DNA of 40,113 nucleotides from the NCBI GenBank assembly GCA_903862415.1, contig CAIOYD010000067.1:1-40113 (forward strand). Reading direction: 5' to 3'. Position numbers and translations under genes: made by a program. This document shows positions 28,615 to 36,132 of this stretch, piece after piece (positions within the stretch are counted from its first letter, which is position 1; every line of letters begins with the position of its first letter). The stretch comes from an uncultured Oxalobacteraceae bacterium. GTDB lineage: Bacteria > Pseudomonadota > Gammaproteobacteria > Burkholderiales > Burkholderiaceae_D. The notes beneath the pieces were generated by a model, which saw only the letters and a program-made list of their open reading frames with translations, ran no database searches and was not told the DNA's origin.

Positions 28615-29181
28615 ATGAAAAAATTCCTCATGGTCTGCACCCTTGGCCTGCTGTGCGCAGCTCCTGCTTTTGCTGCCGACACCTTTCTGTTAGATCCTGA
28701 ATACACCATTCCGGCGTTTGAAGTCGGCCATCTGGGTTTCACCACTCAGCGCGGCCGTTTTGACAAAGCCGAGGGTAAAGTGGTGCTCGATATTGCGGCG
28801 CAAAAAGGCAGCGTGGAATTTACCGTCCACACCAAATCGCTCGATATGGGTTCCAAAGCCTGGACCATTCATGTCAGCTCGGAAGGCCTCTTCGATGTGC
28901 AAAAATTTCCGACCATGACGTTCAAATCGGATAATCTGATTTTCAGTGGCGACAAAGTGGTGGCCGCAGAAGGGCAGTTTACTTTGCTGGGCATTACCAA
29001 ACCGCTGAAAATTGCCGTCAACCGGTTTAATTGTGGCGAGAATCCGATCAACAAGAAATTCATGTGTACCGGCGACATTACGGCGACCATCAAACGTTCT
29101 GACTATGGCATGGTGAAATACATTCCTACCGTCAGCGATGATATTCAGATCAACGTTCCGGTTGAATCTTACCGTCAGTGA
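28615..29181 (+). CDS. YceI family periplasmic protein, first copy
   Basis: This exported lipocalin-like protein of 188 residues has signal peptide MKKFLMVCTLGLLCAAPAFA. The mature chain shows the family pattern DPEYTIPAFEVGHLGFTTQ, RGRFDKAEGKV, then LLGITKPLKIAVN and SDYGMVKYIPTVSDDIQINV. YceI proteins bind polyisoprenoid or quinone-like ligands in a barrel. Two cysteines (in FNCGENPINKKFMCTG) may form a disulphide. GGAG eight bases before the ATG fixes the start. It lies 35 bases after the dihaem cytochrome gene and overlaps the second yceI start by one base, so it is part of the same operon. A quinone or haem-handling role in this chain is inferred. Confidence 0.92.
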   Translation: MKKFLMVCTLGLLCAAPAFAADTFLLDPEYTIPAFEVGHLGFTTQRGRFDKAEGKVVLDIAAQKGSVEFTVHTKSLDMGSKAWTIHVSSEGLFDVQKFPTMTFKSDNLIFSGDKVVAAEGQFTLLGITKPLKIAVNRFNCGENPINKKFMCTGDITATIKRSDYGMVKYIPTVSDDIQINVPVESYRQ

Positions 29182-29777
29182 TGATGGCGTATAAAATGCG
29201 GCGACACGTCCAGAGGCTTATCAGCCTGCTGATGTTGTTGCTGCCTTTTAGCCAGGCGATTTGCGCGGATCGCTACACCTTCGATGCGCTGCACAGCATT
29301 CCCCAGTTTGGCTTTAATCATTTGGGTGTCACCACCCAGAGCGGCCGTTTTGACAAGGCCGAGGGGAATATTGTGATCGATTTTGTCCGTCACAAGGGCA
29401 GTGTCAGCTATGACGTGGATACTTCCAGCCTGAATATGGGCTACGGCACGGAAACCCCGGAGTCACCCGGCTATCGTCTCTTTAACGTGGTGCAGTTTCC
29501 CAAAATTCACTTCCAGTCCAATAAACTGATATTCAACCAGGATAACCTTCTGGTGGCCGCCGAGGGTAAATTAACTCTGCTCGGTGTTACCCGACCGCTG
29601 ACGGTCAACGTCAACAATTTCCGTTGTGGCAAAAATCCGATGAACAAACTCGACACCTGTGCCTGCGAGGTCAGCGCCTCACTGCTGCGTTCCGAATTCG
29701 GCATGACGCAATATATTCCCGGTATCAGCGATGAAATTACTATCACCGTGCCGGTTGAGGCGTATAAAACTCCCTGA
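29181..29777 (+). CDS. YceI family periplasmic protein, second copy
   Basis: This tandem paralogue of 198 residues is clearly related to the preceding protein (for example SIPQFGFNHLGVTTQSGRFD against TIPAFEVGHLGFTTQRGRFD) but well diverged. The signal peptide ends near SQAICA. The Cys pair is kept (FRCGKNPMNKLDTC) with an extra Cys two residues on. An insertion of several residues follows the SLNMG strand. The ATG overlaps the previous stop by one base (TGATG), so translation is coupled. A further ATG at 29196 is possible. The stop abuts the stop of the convergent Lrp-family gene with no gap. Confidence 0.9.
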   Translation: MMAYKMRRHVQRLISLLMLLLPFSQAICADRYTFDALHSIPQFGFNHLGVTTQSGRFDKAEGNIVIDFVRHKGSVSYDVDTSSLNMGYGTETPESPGYRLFNVVQFPKIHFQSNKLIFNQDNLLVAAEGKLTLLGVTRPLTVNVNNFRCGKNPMNKLDTCACEVSASLLRSEFGMTQYIPGISDEITITVPVEAYKTP

Positions 29778-30224
29778 TCAAGCTGTCGGCATACCGACCG
29801 CTTTGCCGGCCACATGGGTGGTCAGCACGATGGCCGTGGAGGTTGACCCATAACGGTTGAGCTTATCAATCAGCCGCTGTAAATGTGCCACATCGGTGGC
29901 CAGAACCCGCATCACAGCGCCATCTTCGCCAGTCACGGTATAGCAGTCGAGAATTTCTGCTTGTTGCGCGACTAATTCAGCATACGGTCGGCCCTGCTGC
30001 GTCGACAGGCGGATCATGGCTGTCATCTGATAACCAAAGGCGGCCGGGTCGATGTCGGCATGATAGCCTCGGATCACACCACTACTTTCAAGTCGTTTGA
30101 TGCGCTCCGAGACACTGGGTTGGCTTAAATGAATTTGCCGGCCGATTTCTGCATGACTCATGCGGGCATCGGTCTGAAGCAGTGCGAGGATTTTTTGATC
30201 AAAGCTGTCGATTTTAGTATTCAT
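29778..30224 (-). CDS. Lrp/AsnC family transcriptional regulator
   Basis: This 148-residue regulator has an N-terminal winged helix (IDSFDQKILALLQTDARMSHAEI..., recognition helix around LSQPSVSERIKRLESSG) and a C-terminal RAM ligand-binding domain (VTGEDGAVMRVLATDVAHL). GGAG eight bases before 30224 supports the start. Its 122-base upstream gap is shared with the divergent lysA, so it may control lysA in response to an amino acid. That is inferred from position only. It converges exactly on the second yceI gene (stop codons form TGATCA). Confidence 0.92.
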   Translation of the reverse strand: MNTKIDSFDQKILALLQTDARMSHAEIGRQIHLSQPSVSERIKRLESSGVIRGYHADIDPAAFGYQMTAMIRLSTQQGRPYAELVAQQAEILDCYTVTGEDGAVMRVLATDVAHLQRLIDKLNRYGSTSTAIVLTTHVAGKAVGMPTA

Positions 30225-30346
30225 AGTCAAAACTCCGCTAATTTGTATCAATTCATGGCTAACAGACATAATACCCTTTGAATTCCTCTGTTATAAAGCC
30301 GTTTCCTTGGTTATAGTGGATAAAAATAACTTCCTGTGACTCCCCC

Positions 30347-31585
30347 ATGCTGAATTCGCCACTGATTGCCCAGATCGCCGCCGAGGTACAAACTCCCTGC
30401 TGGATTTACGATGCCAACAGCATACGCCAACAAATTGGCCGCCTGCGCCAGTTTGATGTGATCCGCTTTGCGCAAAAAGCCTGCTCCAACACCCACTTGC
30501 TGCGCCTCATGCGCGAACAGGGCGTGATGGTGGATTCAGTCTCACTGGGCGAAATTGAACGTGCCTTAGTCGCTGGTTATGAGCCCGGCAGCAAAGACCA
30601 TGCGCCGATTGTATTTACTGCCGATTTGCTTGATCACGCCACCATCGCCCGTGTGGCGCAACTCAATATCCCCGTCAACTGCGGATCACCACATATGCTG
30701 CAACAACTGGCCGAAGCGCATCCCGGTCATCCGGTGTGGTTGCGCATCAATCCCGGCTTTGGTCACGGACACAGCCGCAAAACCAATACGGGCGGAGAAC
30801 AAAGCAAACATGGTATCTGGCATGAACAGCTGGGCGAATGTCTGGAAATCATTCAGCAGACCGGACTGCAGCTCATCGGTCTGCATATGCATATCGGTTC
30901 TGGTGTTGATTATGAACACCTGCAAAGCGTGTGCGAAGCGATGTTTAAACAGGCGGCTATTGTGCATGCCTTCGGACTGGACCTGTCGGCGATTTCAGTC
31001 GGTGGTGGCTTGTCGATTCCCTACCGCGATGGTGAAGCCGACGTTGACACTGCCCATTATTTTGAACTCTGGGATAAAACCCGACGCCAGATAGAAACCG
31101 TATTCGGACATGCGCTGCAGATGGAAATCGAACCGGGACGTTTTTTAGTGGCCCAGTCCGGCATACTGGTGGCGGAATTGCGTGCCCAAAAACAGGTGGG
31201 CAATAACTTTTTTGCTCTGGTGGATGCCGGTTTTAATGATCTGGCACGTCCGGCGATGTATGGCAGTTATCACCGCATCAGCGCCCTGACCCGCGATGGC
31301 ATCACTCGCAGCGGCAAGCTCCGGCCTACCGTGGTAGCCGGTCCCTTATGTGAATCGGGCGACGTGTTTACGCAGGAAGAAGGTGGTGAAGTGGTCACTC
31401 AGGAACTACCGGCCTGCGAGATCGGCGACCTGCTGGTGTTTCATGATGCCGGAGCCTATGGCGCCTCGATGTCGTCGAACTATAATTCACGCCCGTTGAT
31501 ACCCGAAGTGCTCGTCGATGGGGAGCAAATTCAACTCATCCGCCGACGTCAGACCATTGCCGAGTTGATTGCGCTGGAACAATAA
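30347..31585 (+). CDS. lysA: Diaminopimelate decarboxylase (enterobacterial type)
   Basis: This PLP enzyme of 412 residues converts meso-diaminopimelate to lysine in the cytoplasm. The PLP Lys is K44 in RFAQKACSN. Other family motifs are RINPGFGHGHSRKTNTGG, HMHIGSG, EIEPGRFLVAQSG, GPLCESGDVF and YGASMSSNYNSRPL. From memory the wording follows E. coli LysA unusually closely for a betaproteobacterium, including MREQGVMVDSVSLGEIERAL and the terminal IRRRQTI. This could mean horizontal transfer or a second lysA beside the usual lptM-linked one. No clear ribosome-binding site precedes the ATG. Divergent from an Lrp/AsnC gene rather than lysR. Confidence 0.95.
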   Translation: MLNSPLIAQIAAEVQTPCWIYDANSIRQQIGRLRQFDVIRFAQKACSNTHLLRLMREQGVMVDSVSLGEIERALVAGYEPGSKDHAPIVFTADLLDHATIARVAQLNIPVNCGSPHMLQQLAEAHPGHPVWLRINPGFGHGHSRKTNTGGEQSKHGIWHEQLGECLEIIQQTGLQLIGLHMHIGSGVDYEHLQSVCEAMFKQAAIVHAFGLDLSAISVGGGLSIPYRDGEADVDTAHYFELWDKTRRQIETVFGHALQMEIEPGRFLVAQSGILVAELRAQKQVGNNFFALVDAGFNDLARPAMYGSYHRISALTRDGITRSGKLRPTVVAGPLCESGDVFTQEEGGEVVTQELPACEIGDLLVFHDAGAYGASMSSNYNSRPLIPEVLVDGEQIQLIRRRQTIAELIALEQ

Positions 31586-31591
31586 GGTTGG

Positions 31592-31621
31592 TCACTGTGC
31601 TTCCCTGTCAGTGAACTTTTT
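31592..31621 (+). terminator. Weak putative terminator after lysA
   Basis: A six-pair stem TCACTG/CAGTGA (31592-31597 and 31609-31614) with an 11-base loop is followed by AACTTTTT, starting seven bases after the lysA stop. The stem is short, so efficiency is doubtful. Confidence 0.4.
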
Positions 31622-31678
31622 GGTGTAGTGTTGCAGGCTCCCAGAGGTATTTACCACTCAACAGATGGAGTCTGAAGC

Positions 31679-32308
31679 ATGAGCGATTTTCCAGAAGATA
31701 TTTATACCGAACCGTCCGATGTGGATGTCGATACGTTAAAAAATCTTGGGCCATTGCGAGCCATGGCAGGAATATGGCAAGGTACGCGCGGCCTGGATGT
31801 CAAGCCGAAGGCTGAGGGACCAAAGAAGCAGGCGTTTATTGAACGCATAGAGCTTCAACCCATCGATCCACAAACCAACGGCCCACAACTGCTGTACGGT
31901 CTGCGTTACCACACTCATGTCGTCAAGCCAGATCAAGTCAAGACCTACCACGATCAGGTCGGGTACTGGTTATGGGAACCTGCCACGGGCACCGTGATCC
32001 ACACGTTAACCATTCCACGCGGCCAGACCGTTATGGCAGCAGGTAAGGCCGCCGCTGATGCTACCAAATTTGAACTCATCGCCACTGAGGACTCAAAAAA
32101 TTTCGGCATTTGCTCAGCCCCGTTTCTTGAGTATGCCTTTAAGACGGTGGAATTTAACATCAAGGTCACCATCAACCCTGACGGCACCTGGTCTTATGAG
32201 GAAGACACGGTAATGAAAATCCGCGGCAAGACGGAGTTGTTCCACCATACCGATCGCAATACCTTAAGCAAGCTTGCCGAACCGACGCCGAATCCTTTGG
32301 CCCGTTGA
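31679..32308 (+). CDS. Nitrobindin-like haem-binding beta-barrel protein
   Basis: This soluble 209-residue protein is of the FABP-like/nitrobindin (DUF1794) family. The signature near the N-terminus is AGIWQGTRG (G31, W33, G35). The last strand carries LFHHTDRNTL, where the family's haem-ligand His is expected. Relatives bind ferric haem and can react with NO or peroxynitrite. GGAG eight bases before the ATG supports the start. No signal peptide is present. It stands between lysA and a convergent dioxygenase gene with only a ten-base gap to the latter. The physiological role is unproven. Confidence 0.85.
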   Translation: MSDFPEDIYTEPSDVDVDTLKNLGPLRAMAGIWQGTRGLDVKPKAEGPKKQAFIERIELQPIDPQTNGPQLLYGLRYHTHVVKPDQVKTYHDQVGYWLWEPATGTVIHTLTIPRGQTVMAAGKAAADATKFELIATEDSKNFGICSAPFLEYAFKTVEFNIKVTINPDGTWSYEEDTVMKIRGKTELFHHTDRNTLSKLAEPTPNPLAR

Positions 32309-32318
32309 CATCTTCAAC

Positions 32319-33071
32319 CTAAATTGTCAGTTCCGGCAAACTGGCTGAACGGCTGCCGGACACTGGCGGGTTATCTGCAGCCCGGTAAGTAAATACCATC
32401 GAAAATTTGGTTTGTGTAGTTTGGTTTTTGCCAGCGGCATGGAATAAATTACTGGAAAACAGCAACACATCGCCCGCCTTCAGGGGAACGGCAATGGCCT
32501 GCGCCAGTAAGGCTTGATTGGCCGGATGGTCAGTTTTTAAAAATTGCGCAGTATCGAGTGCATCCGGATCAAGCTGGACATGATGTGAACCAGGAATCAC
32601 CAACAGACAGCCGTTTTCCACCGTTTCATCGCGCAGCGCCAGCCAGGCAGAAATCAGTTCCGGACGTTGAAAATGCCAGTAGCGACTGTCCCGGTGCCAG
32701 CCAGTCACACTGGAAAAGCGTGGCTGCTTGGTCATAATGCAGTTGTGGTGCACCTGCGACAGAATGACGTTCTTGCCTAACAATTGTTTTAAGCGACCAG
32801 CCAGACTGGCCGAAGTGGCCCAGTTGGCGATCATTGGGGTACGTAACGAAACGTGCAGTAAACGACGCACGGTTTCTGCCCCCTGATCATGGATAGTTTG
32901 GGGTGCGCCGGGATATCCGGTTTCCATTTCCAGTTCGAGGGGAGCAACGTTTTGGTTAAGTTGCTCTTTGGCAAAACTTAATACCTGGGCACAATACTCT
33001 GCCGTGGCAAATTGCGGCAATACCAGATAACCATGACGTTGAAAGTCGGCGAGTTGCTCTGAGGTCAGCAT
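32319..33071 (-). CDS. Phytanoyl-CoA dioxygenase (PhyH) family protein
   Basis: This 250-residue protein is of the non-haem Fe(II)/2-oxoglutarate dioxygenase type. The facial triad appears as H126-x-D128 in GWHRDSRYW and H211 in NLFHAAGKNQ. The expected 2-oxoglutarate-binding Arg about eleven residues after the last His is Lys222 here. VIPGSHHVQLDPD is a typical PhyH run. The natural substrate is unknown and could be a small molecule rather than phytanoyl-CoA. It diverges from the EgtB-like gene across 359 bases, so shared regulation is possible. Confidence 0.9.
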   Translation of the reverse strand: MLTSEQLADFQRHGYLVLPQFATAEYCAQVLSFAKEQLNQNVAPLELEMETGYPGAPQTIHDQGAETVRRLLHVSLRTPMIANWATSASLAGRLKQLLGKNVILSQVHHNCIMTKQPRFSSVTGWHRDSRYWHFQRPELISAWLALRDETVENGCLLVIPGSHHVQLDPDALDTAQFLKTDHPANQALLAQAIAVPLKAGDVLLFSSNLFHAAGKNQTTQTKFSMVFTYRAADNPPVSGSRSASLPELTI

Positions 33072-33430
33072 AAATAAACCATTTTAACGAATAGGCGGCG
33101 TAGGGGATATTACTTACATTAAATTACATTTTACTAGTCTTGATACAAATTCCACTTTATAATCTAAATAAATTAACAATAATAAAAACCGTACCAGACC
33201 CAAGCAAGCGGTTTATTTCCACACAGAAATCACTGTCGTCGATCACTTTAGCTGAACTAGTCGGTTCGAGCTACTTATGGCTGTACCAGGGCGTTAATTT
33301 AACCACTGAATTAAGCTCGTTTTCCAAAGAATCCATTGCTTCACCGATTTGCTTTAGCAACTGTGCAATTTTTTACTATACTGAAAATACCGGAACAGCA
33401 GCACACCAAGATTAAAGGGCGGGGTTTTTC
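33072..33430. other. Divergent intergenic region, PhyH-family to EgtB-like gene
   Basis: This 359-base A/T-rich gap contains a 91-codon plus-strand frame (33140-33415). That frame has no ribosome-binding site and no recognisable domain, and I do not call it a gene. The putative promoter of the EgtB-like gene lies near its right end. Confidence 0.55.
33354..33382 (+). promoter_or_regulatory. Putative promoter of the EgtB-like gene
   Basis: TTAGCA (33354-33359) and TATACT (33377-33382) are separated by 17 bases and lie about 50 bases before the start codon. Matches to TTGACA/TATAAT are 4/6 and 5/6. Confidence 0.4.
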
Positions 33431-34756
33431 ATGAATGTTTCATACACAAAAAATCAACAATTCTTCACGGAAGTCCGTGCGGATGGTGGTGTTGTGTCAC
33501 GGCAACTGGCTGAATCCTTCAGTACAATCCGGCAACGCAGCATTAACCTGACCGCTTCCCTGTCTGTGGAAGATATGGCCGCTCAATCCATGCCTGAAAC
33601 CAGTCCGATCAAATGGCACTTGGCACAGACGACCTGGTTTTTTGAAAAATTTGTGCTGTCGCGCTTTATTAAAGACTATCTGCCGTTTCATCCGGCATTT
33701 ACCCACTTGTTCAATGGCAGCGCAGGCATTAATTTGCCACGAGCTCAGCGCAGCATCATCACCCGTCCAAGTCTGACGCTGGTGCGCTCTTATCGGACGC
33801 ATGTGGATAATGCAATTATGGCACTAATTAAAAATTTGCCGGAAGAAGCCTTGCAGCCGCTGGAACTCGGCTTGCAAAGGGAACAGCAAGTCCAGGAACT
33901 CATGCTCACCGACATTAAGCATTTATTAGGAGCTAACCCTTTTCACCCCAGTTTTATCAATGTACCGTTAGAACCCGCGGCCAAAGTAAGCAACCTGAAA
34001 ATGCTTGAGCTGCGTGGTGGTCTGGCCGATATTGGCCATCCAGGTTTGACGTTTTGTTTTGAAAATGAATTGCCGAAACACCGGGTTTTTATCAATCCGT
34101 TTGCCATTACCGATCGTAAAATTACCAACGGTGAATATCTGGCCTTTATTAATGCAGGTGGTTACTCGGATTCAGTCTGGTGGCTGGAAGAAAGTACCGA
34201 GTGGCGTCAACGCGAACGCATCAAGGCACCGCTTTACTGGCGGAAAATCGACGATGTCTGGCATGAATATACCTTGCATGGCTTAATGCCTCTGGATTTA
34301 AACCGTCCGGTATGTCACGTTTCTTACTATGAAGCCGATGCCTTTGCACGTTTTTCGGGTGCGCGTCTGCCGACCGAATTTGAGTGGGAATTTGCCGCCA
34401 ACTCGATTATTCCGGAAGTCACGGGTTTGCCCACTATTGCCGATCCTGATCTGCCTGCGTCACAGGAAGAACTTATTCTTCATCCCCAAGGGGCGTCCAG
34501 CGCAGTTGGACTGAAACAGTTTTTCACCGATGCCTGGGAATGGACTTCCTCAAGTTATGCCGCCTATCCCGGCGTCAAAAAAAGAGTGGAGGCCACGCTG
34601 GATAATCATGAACGACAAATGGTGAACCAATACGTTTTGCGTGGTGGCAGTGTTGCCACGCCACCTACGCTAAGTCGTATTACCTACCGCAATTTTCATC
34701 CTGCTGCTACCCGCTGGCAATTTACCGGCATACGGTTAGCGCGCAGTATTTTTTAG
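33431..34756 (+). CDS. EgtB-family protein lacking the iron-site histidines
   Basis: This 441-residue protein has the two-domain EgtB layout: an N-terminal DinB-like helical domain (about 25-165) and a C-terminal formylglycine-enzyme-like domain (PVCHVSYYEADAFARFSGARL, WEWTSSSYAAYPG, QYVLRGGS, TYRNFHP). True EgtB is an iron enzyme joining hercynine to a thiol in ergothioneine synthesis. Its iron ligands lie in WxLAH and HEQQHQE-type motifs. Here these read KWHLAQ (Gln66) and QREQQVQE (Arg150, Val154), so all three expected ligands are replaced. The frame is open and the surroundings conserved, so this looks like a pseudoenzyme or a repurposed paralogue. No egtD is seen. GGGG five bases before the ATG may be its ribosome-binding site. 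It converges on hutF with a two-base gap. Confidence 0.85.
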   Translation: MNVSYTKNQQFFTEVRADGGVVSRQLAESFSTIRQRSINLTASLSVEDMAAQSMPETSPIKWHLAQTTWFFEKFVLSRFIKDYLPFHPAFTHLFNGSAGINLPRAQRSIITRPSLTLVRSYRTHVDNAIMALIKNLPEEALQPLELGLQREQQVQELMLTDIKHLLGANPFHPSFINVPLEPAAKVSNLKMLELRGGLADIGHPGLTFCFENELPKHRVFINPFAITDRKITNGEYLAFINAGGYSDSVWWLEESTEWRQRERIKAPLYWRKIDDVWHEYTLHGLMPLDLNRPVCHVSYYEADAFARFSGARLPTEFEWEFAANSIIPEVTGLPTIADPDLPASQEELILHPQGASSAVGLKQFFTDAWEWTSSSYAAYPGVKKRVEATLDNHERQMVNQYVLRGGSVATPPTLSRITYRNFHPAATRWQFTGIRLARSIF

Positions 34757-34758
34757 GC

Positions 34759-36132
34759 TTACAGAGCGCGTAATTGCTGCATGGTTTGTACAAAACGCTG
34801 CTCTATCGGCATTTTGTGTTGATGCAAGCCATTTTTAACCCGCCACAATCCGCCAACTAACACATCGCGGACCAGATTGGTATTGCCTGAAAAAATCCAG
34901 CTGTTAAGTAAGTCTGCTGCCGCGATATCACACAGATTGGGATGGGTTGCATCCAGCACCAGCATATCTGCGCGCATGCCAACAGCGAGTGAACCTACCT
35001 TGCGGCCACTGGCCTGAGCCCCGCCCATCAAACTCGATTGCCATAAAAAATCACCCGTGCGACGCCAGTCAGCCTGCTGGGCAATATTGCGCTGTTGTGA
35101 GCGCAAACGTTGACCATACTCGAGCCAGCGTAATTCTTCGATCGGGCTTTGCGACACATTGCTGTCGCTGCCGATGCCAAACCGCCCCTGTTGCGCAATA
35201 AATTCGGGAAGCGGGAAGAAACCATCGCCCAGATTTCCTTCGGTAGTGGTGCAAATACCGGCAACGGCCTTGCTGTTTGCAATCAGACTGATTTCATTGG
35301 GCATCAGATGGGTGGCGTGGACCAGACACCAGCGCGCATCAACCTGCTGGGTTGCATACAACAACTCGACCGGACGTTGTCCGCAATACTGCAGGCAGCT
35401 TTGTACTTCCTGTTGCTGTTCGGCGATATGGATATGGATAGGCCGGTCCGGCGGTAACGCGTTGACTACTTCGGTAATCTGGTCAGTCGAGGCGGCGCGT
35501 AACGAATGTGGTGCCACACCAATTTCGGTTTGACCATTGCGCCAGGGTTCCAATAATTCTACCATCCGTAAAATTTGCTCGGGATTGGTGGAAAAACGGC
35601 ACTGCTCCTGGCGCAGGGGTTGTTGGTTAAAATCGGCATAGTTATACAGCACAGGCAGCATCGTTATCCCTATGCCGGCTTCCTGCGCCCCCGCCATGAC
35701 GTGTTGCGCCGTCTCGGTCATGTTGCCGTAAAATTGGCCTGTGGAATCGCGGTGCAGATAATGAAATTCACACACCGAGGTATACCCCAGGGTTAAACAT
35801 TCTGCATACACCTGAGCAGCAATCGCCTGCATCTGGACTGGTGTCAGCGCCATGGCAAAGCGGTACATTAATTTACGCCAGGTCCAGAAACTGTCCTGGC
35901 TGTCTGTGCCAGTTTCAGCCATGCCGGCCATGGCGCGCTGAAACGCATGCGAGTGTAAATTCACCATGCCGGGGACTACAAACTGTTCAGGAACTTCACC
36001 GGCTACGGGAGTGGCATTGAGTTCTATCTCGGTAATATCACCTTCGTCGCTCCAATGTACCCGGACATTTTCGGCCCACCCAGTGGCCAGCCAAACATTA
36101 CTTGCAAATAAAGATCGTTTTTGGTTAATCAT
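34759..36132 (-). CDS. hutF: Formimidoylglutamate deiminase
   Basis: HutF hydrolyses N-formimidoyl-L-glutamate to N-formyl-L-glutamate and ammonia, the fourth step of the five-step histidine degradation route. The 457-residue amidohydrolase-superfamily protein has metal ligands in VNLHSHAFQRAMAG (H60, H62), then HIHIAEQ, HATHL and GIGSDSNVSQSP with the catalytic Asp. The start at 36132 is chosen because GGAGGT lies four bases before it. An in-frame start at 36162 lacks one. Its ATG overlaps the hutG stop as ATGA, so the two are translationally coupled. hutH, hutU and hutI are not in the window. Confidence 0.94.
   Translation of the reverse strand: MINQKRSLFASNVWLATGWAENVRVHWSDEGDITEIELNATPVAGEVPEQFVVPGMVNLHSHAFQRAMAGMAETGTDSQDSFWTWRKLMYRFAMALTPVQMQAIAAQVYAECLTLGYTSVCEFHYLHRDSTGQFYGNMTETAQHVMAGAQEAGIGITMLPVLYNYADFNQQPLRQEQCRFSTNPEQILRMVELLEPWRNGQTEIGVAPHSLRAASTDQITEVVNALPPDRPIHIHIAEQQQEVQSCLQYCGQRPVELLYATQQVDARWCLVHATHLMPNEISLIANSKAVAGICTTTEGNLGDGFFPLPEFIAQQGRFGIGSDSNVSQSPIEELRWLEYGQRLRSQQRNIAQQADWRRTGDFLWQSSLMGGAQASGRKVGSLAVGMRADMLVLDATHPNLCDIAAADLLNSWIFSGNTNLVRDVLVGGLWRVKNGLHQHKMPIEQRFVQTMQQLRAL

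Noticed and set aside
33140-33415. 91-codon plus-strand frame before the EgtB-like gene
   Set aside because: No ribosome-binding site or recognisable motif, and it spans the putative promoter.
33431-34756. Functional ergothioneine synthesis locus
   Set aside because: The expected iron ligands are missing and no egtD is in the window, so a standard egtB call is not supported.
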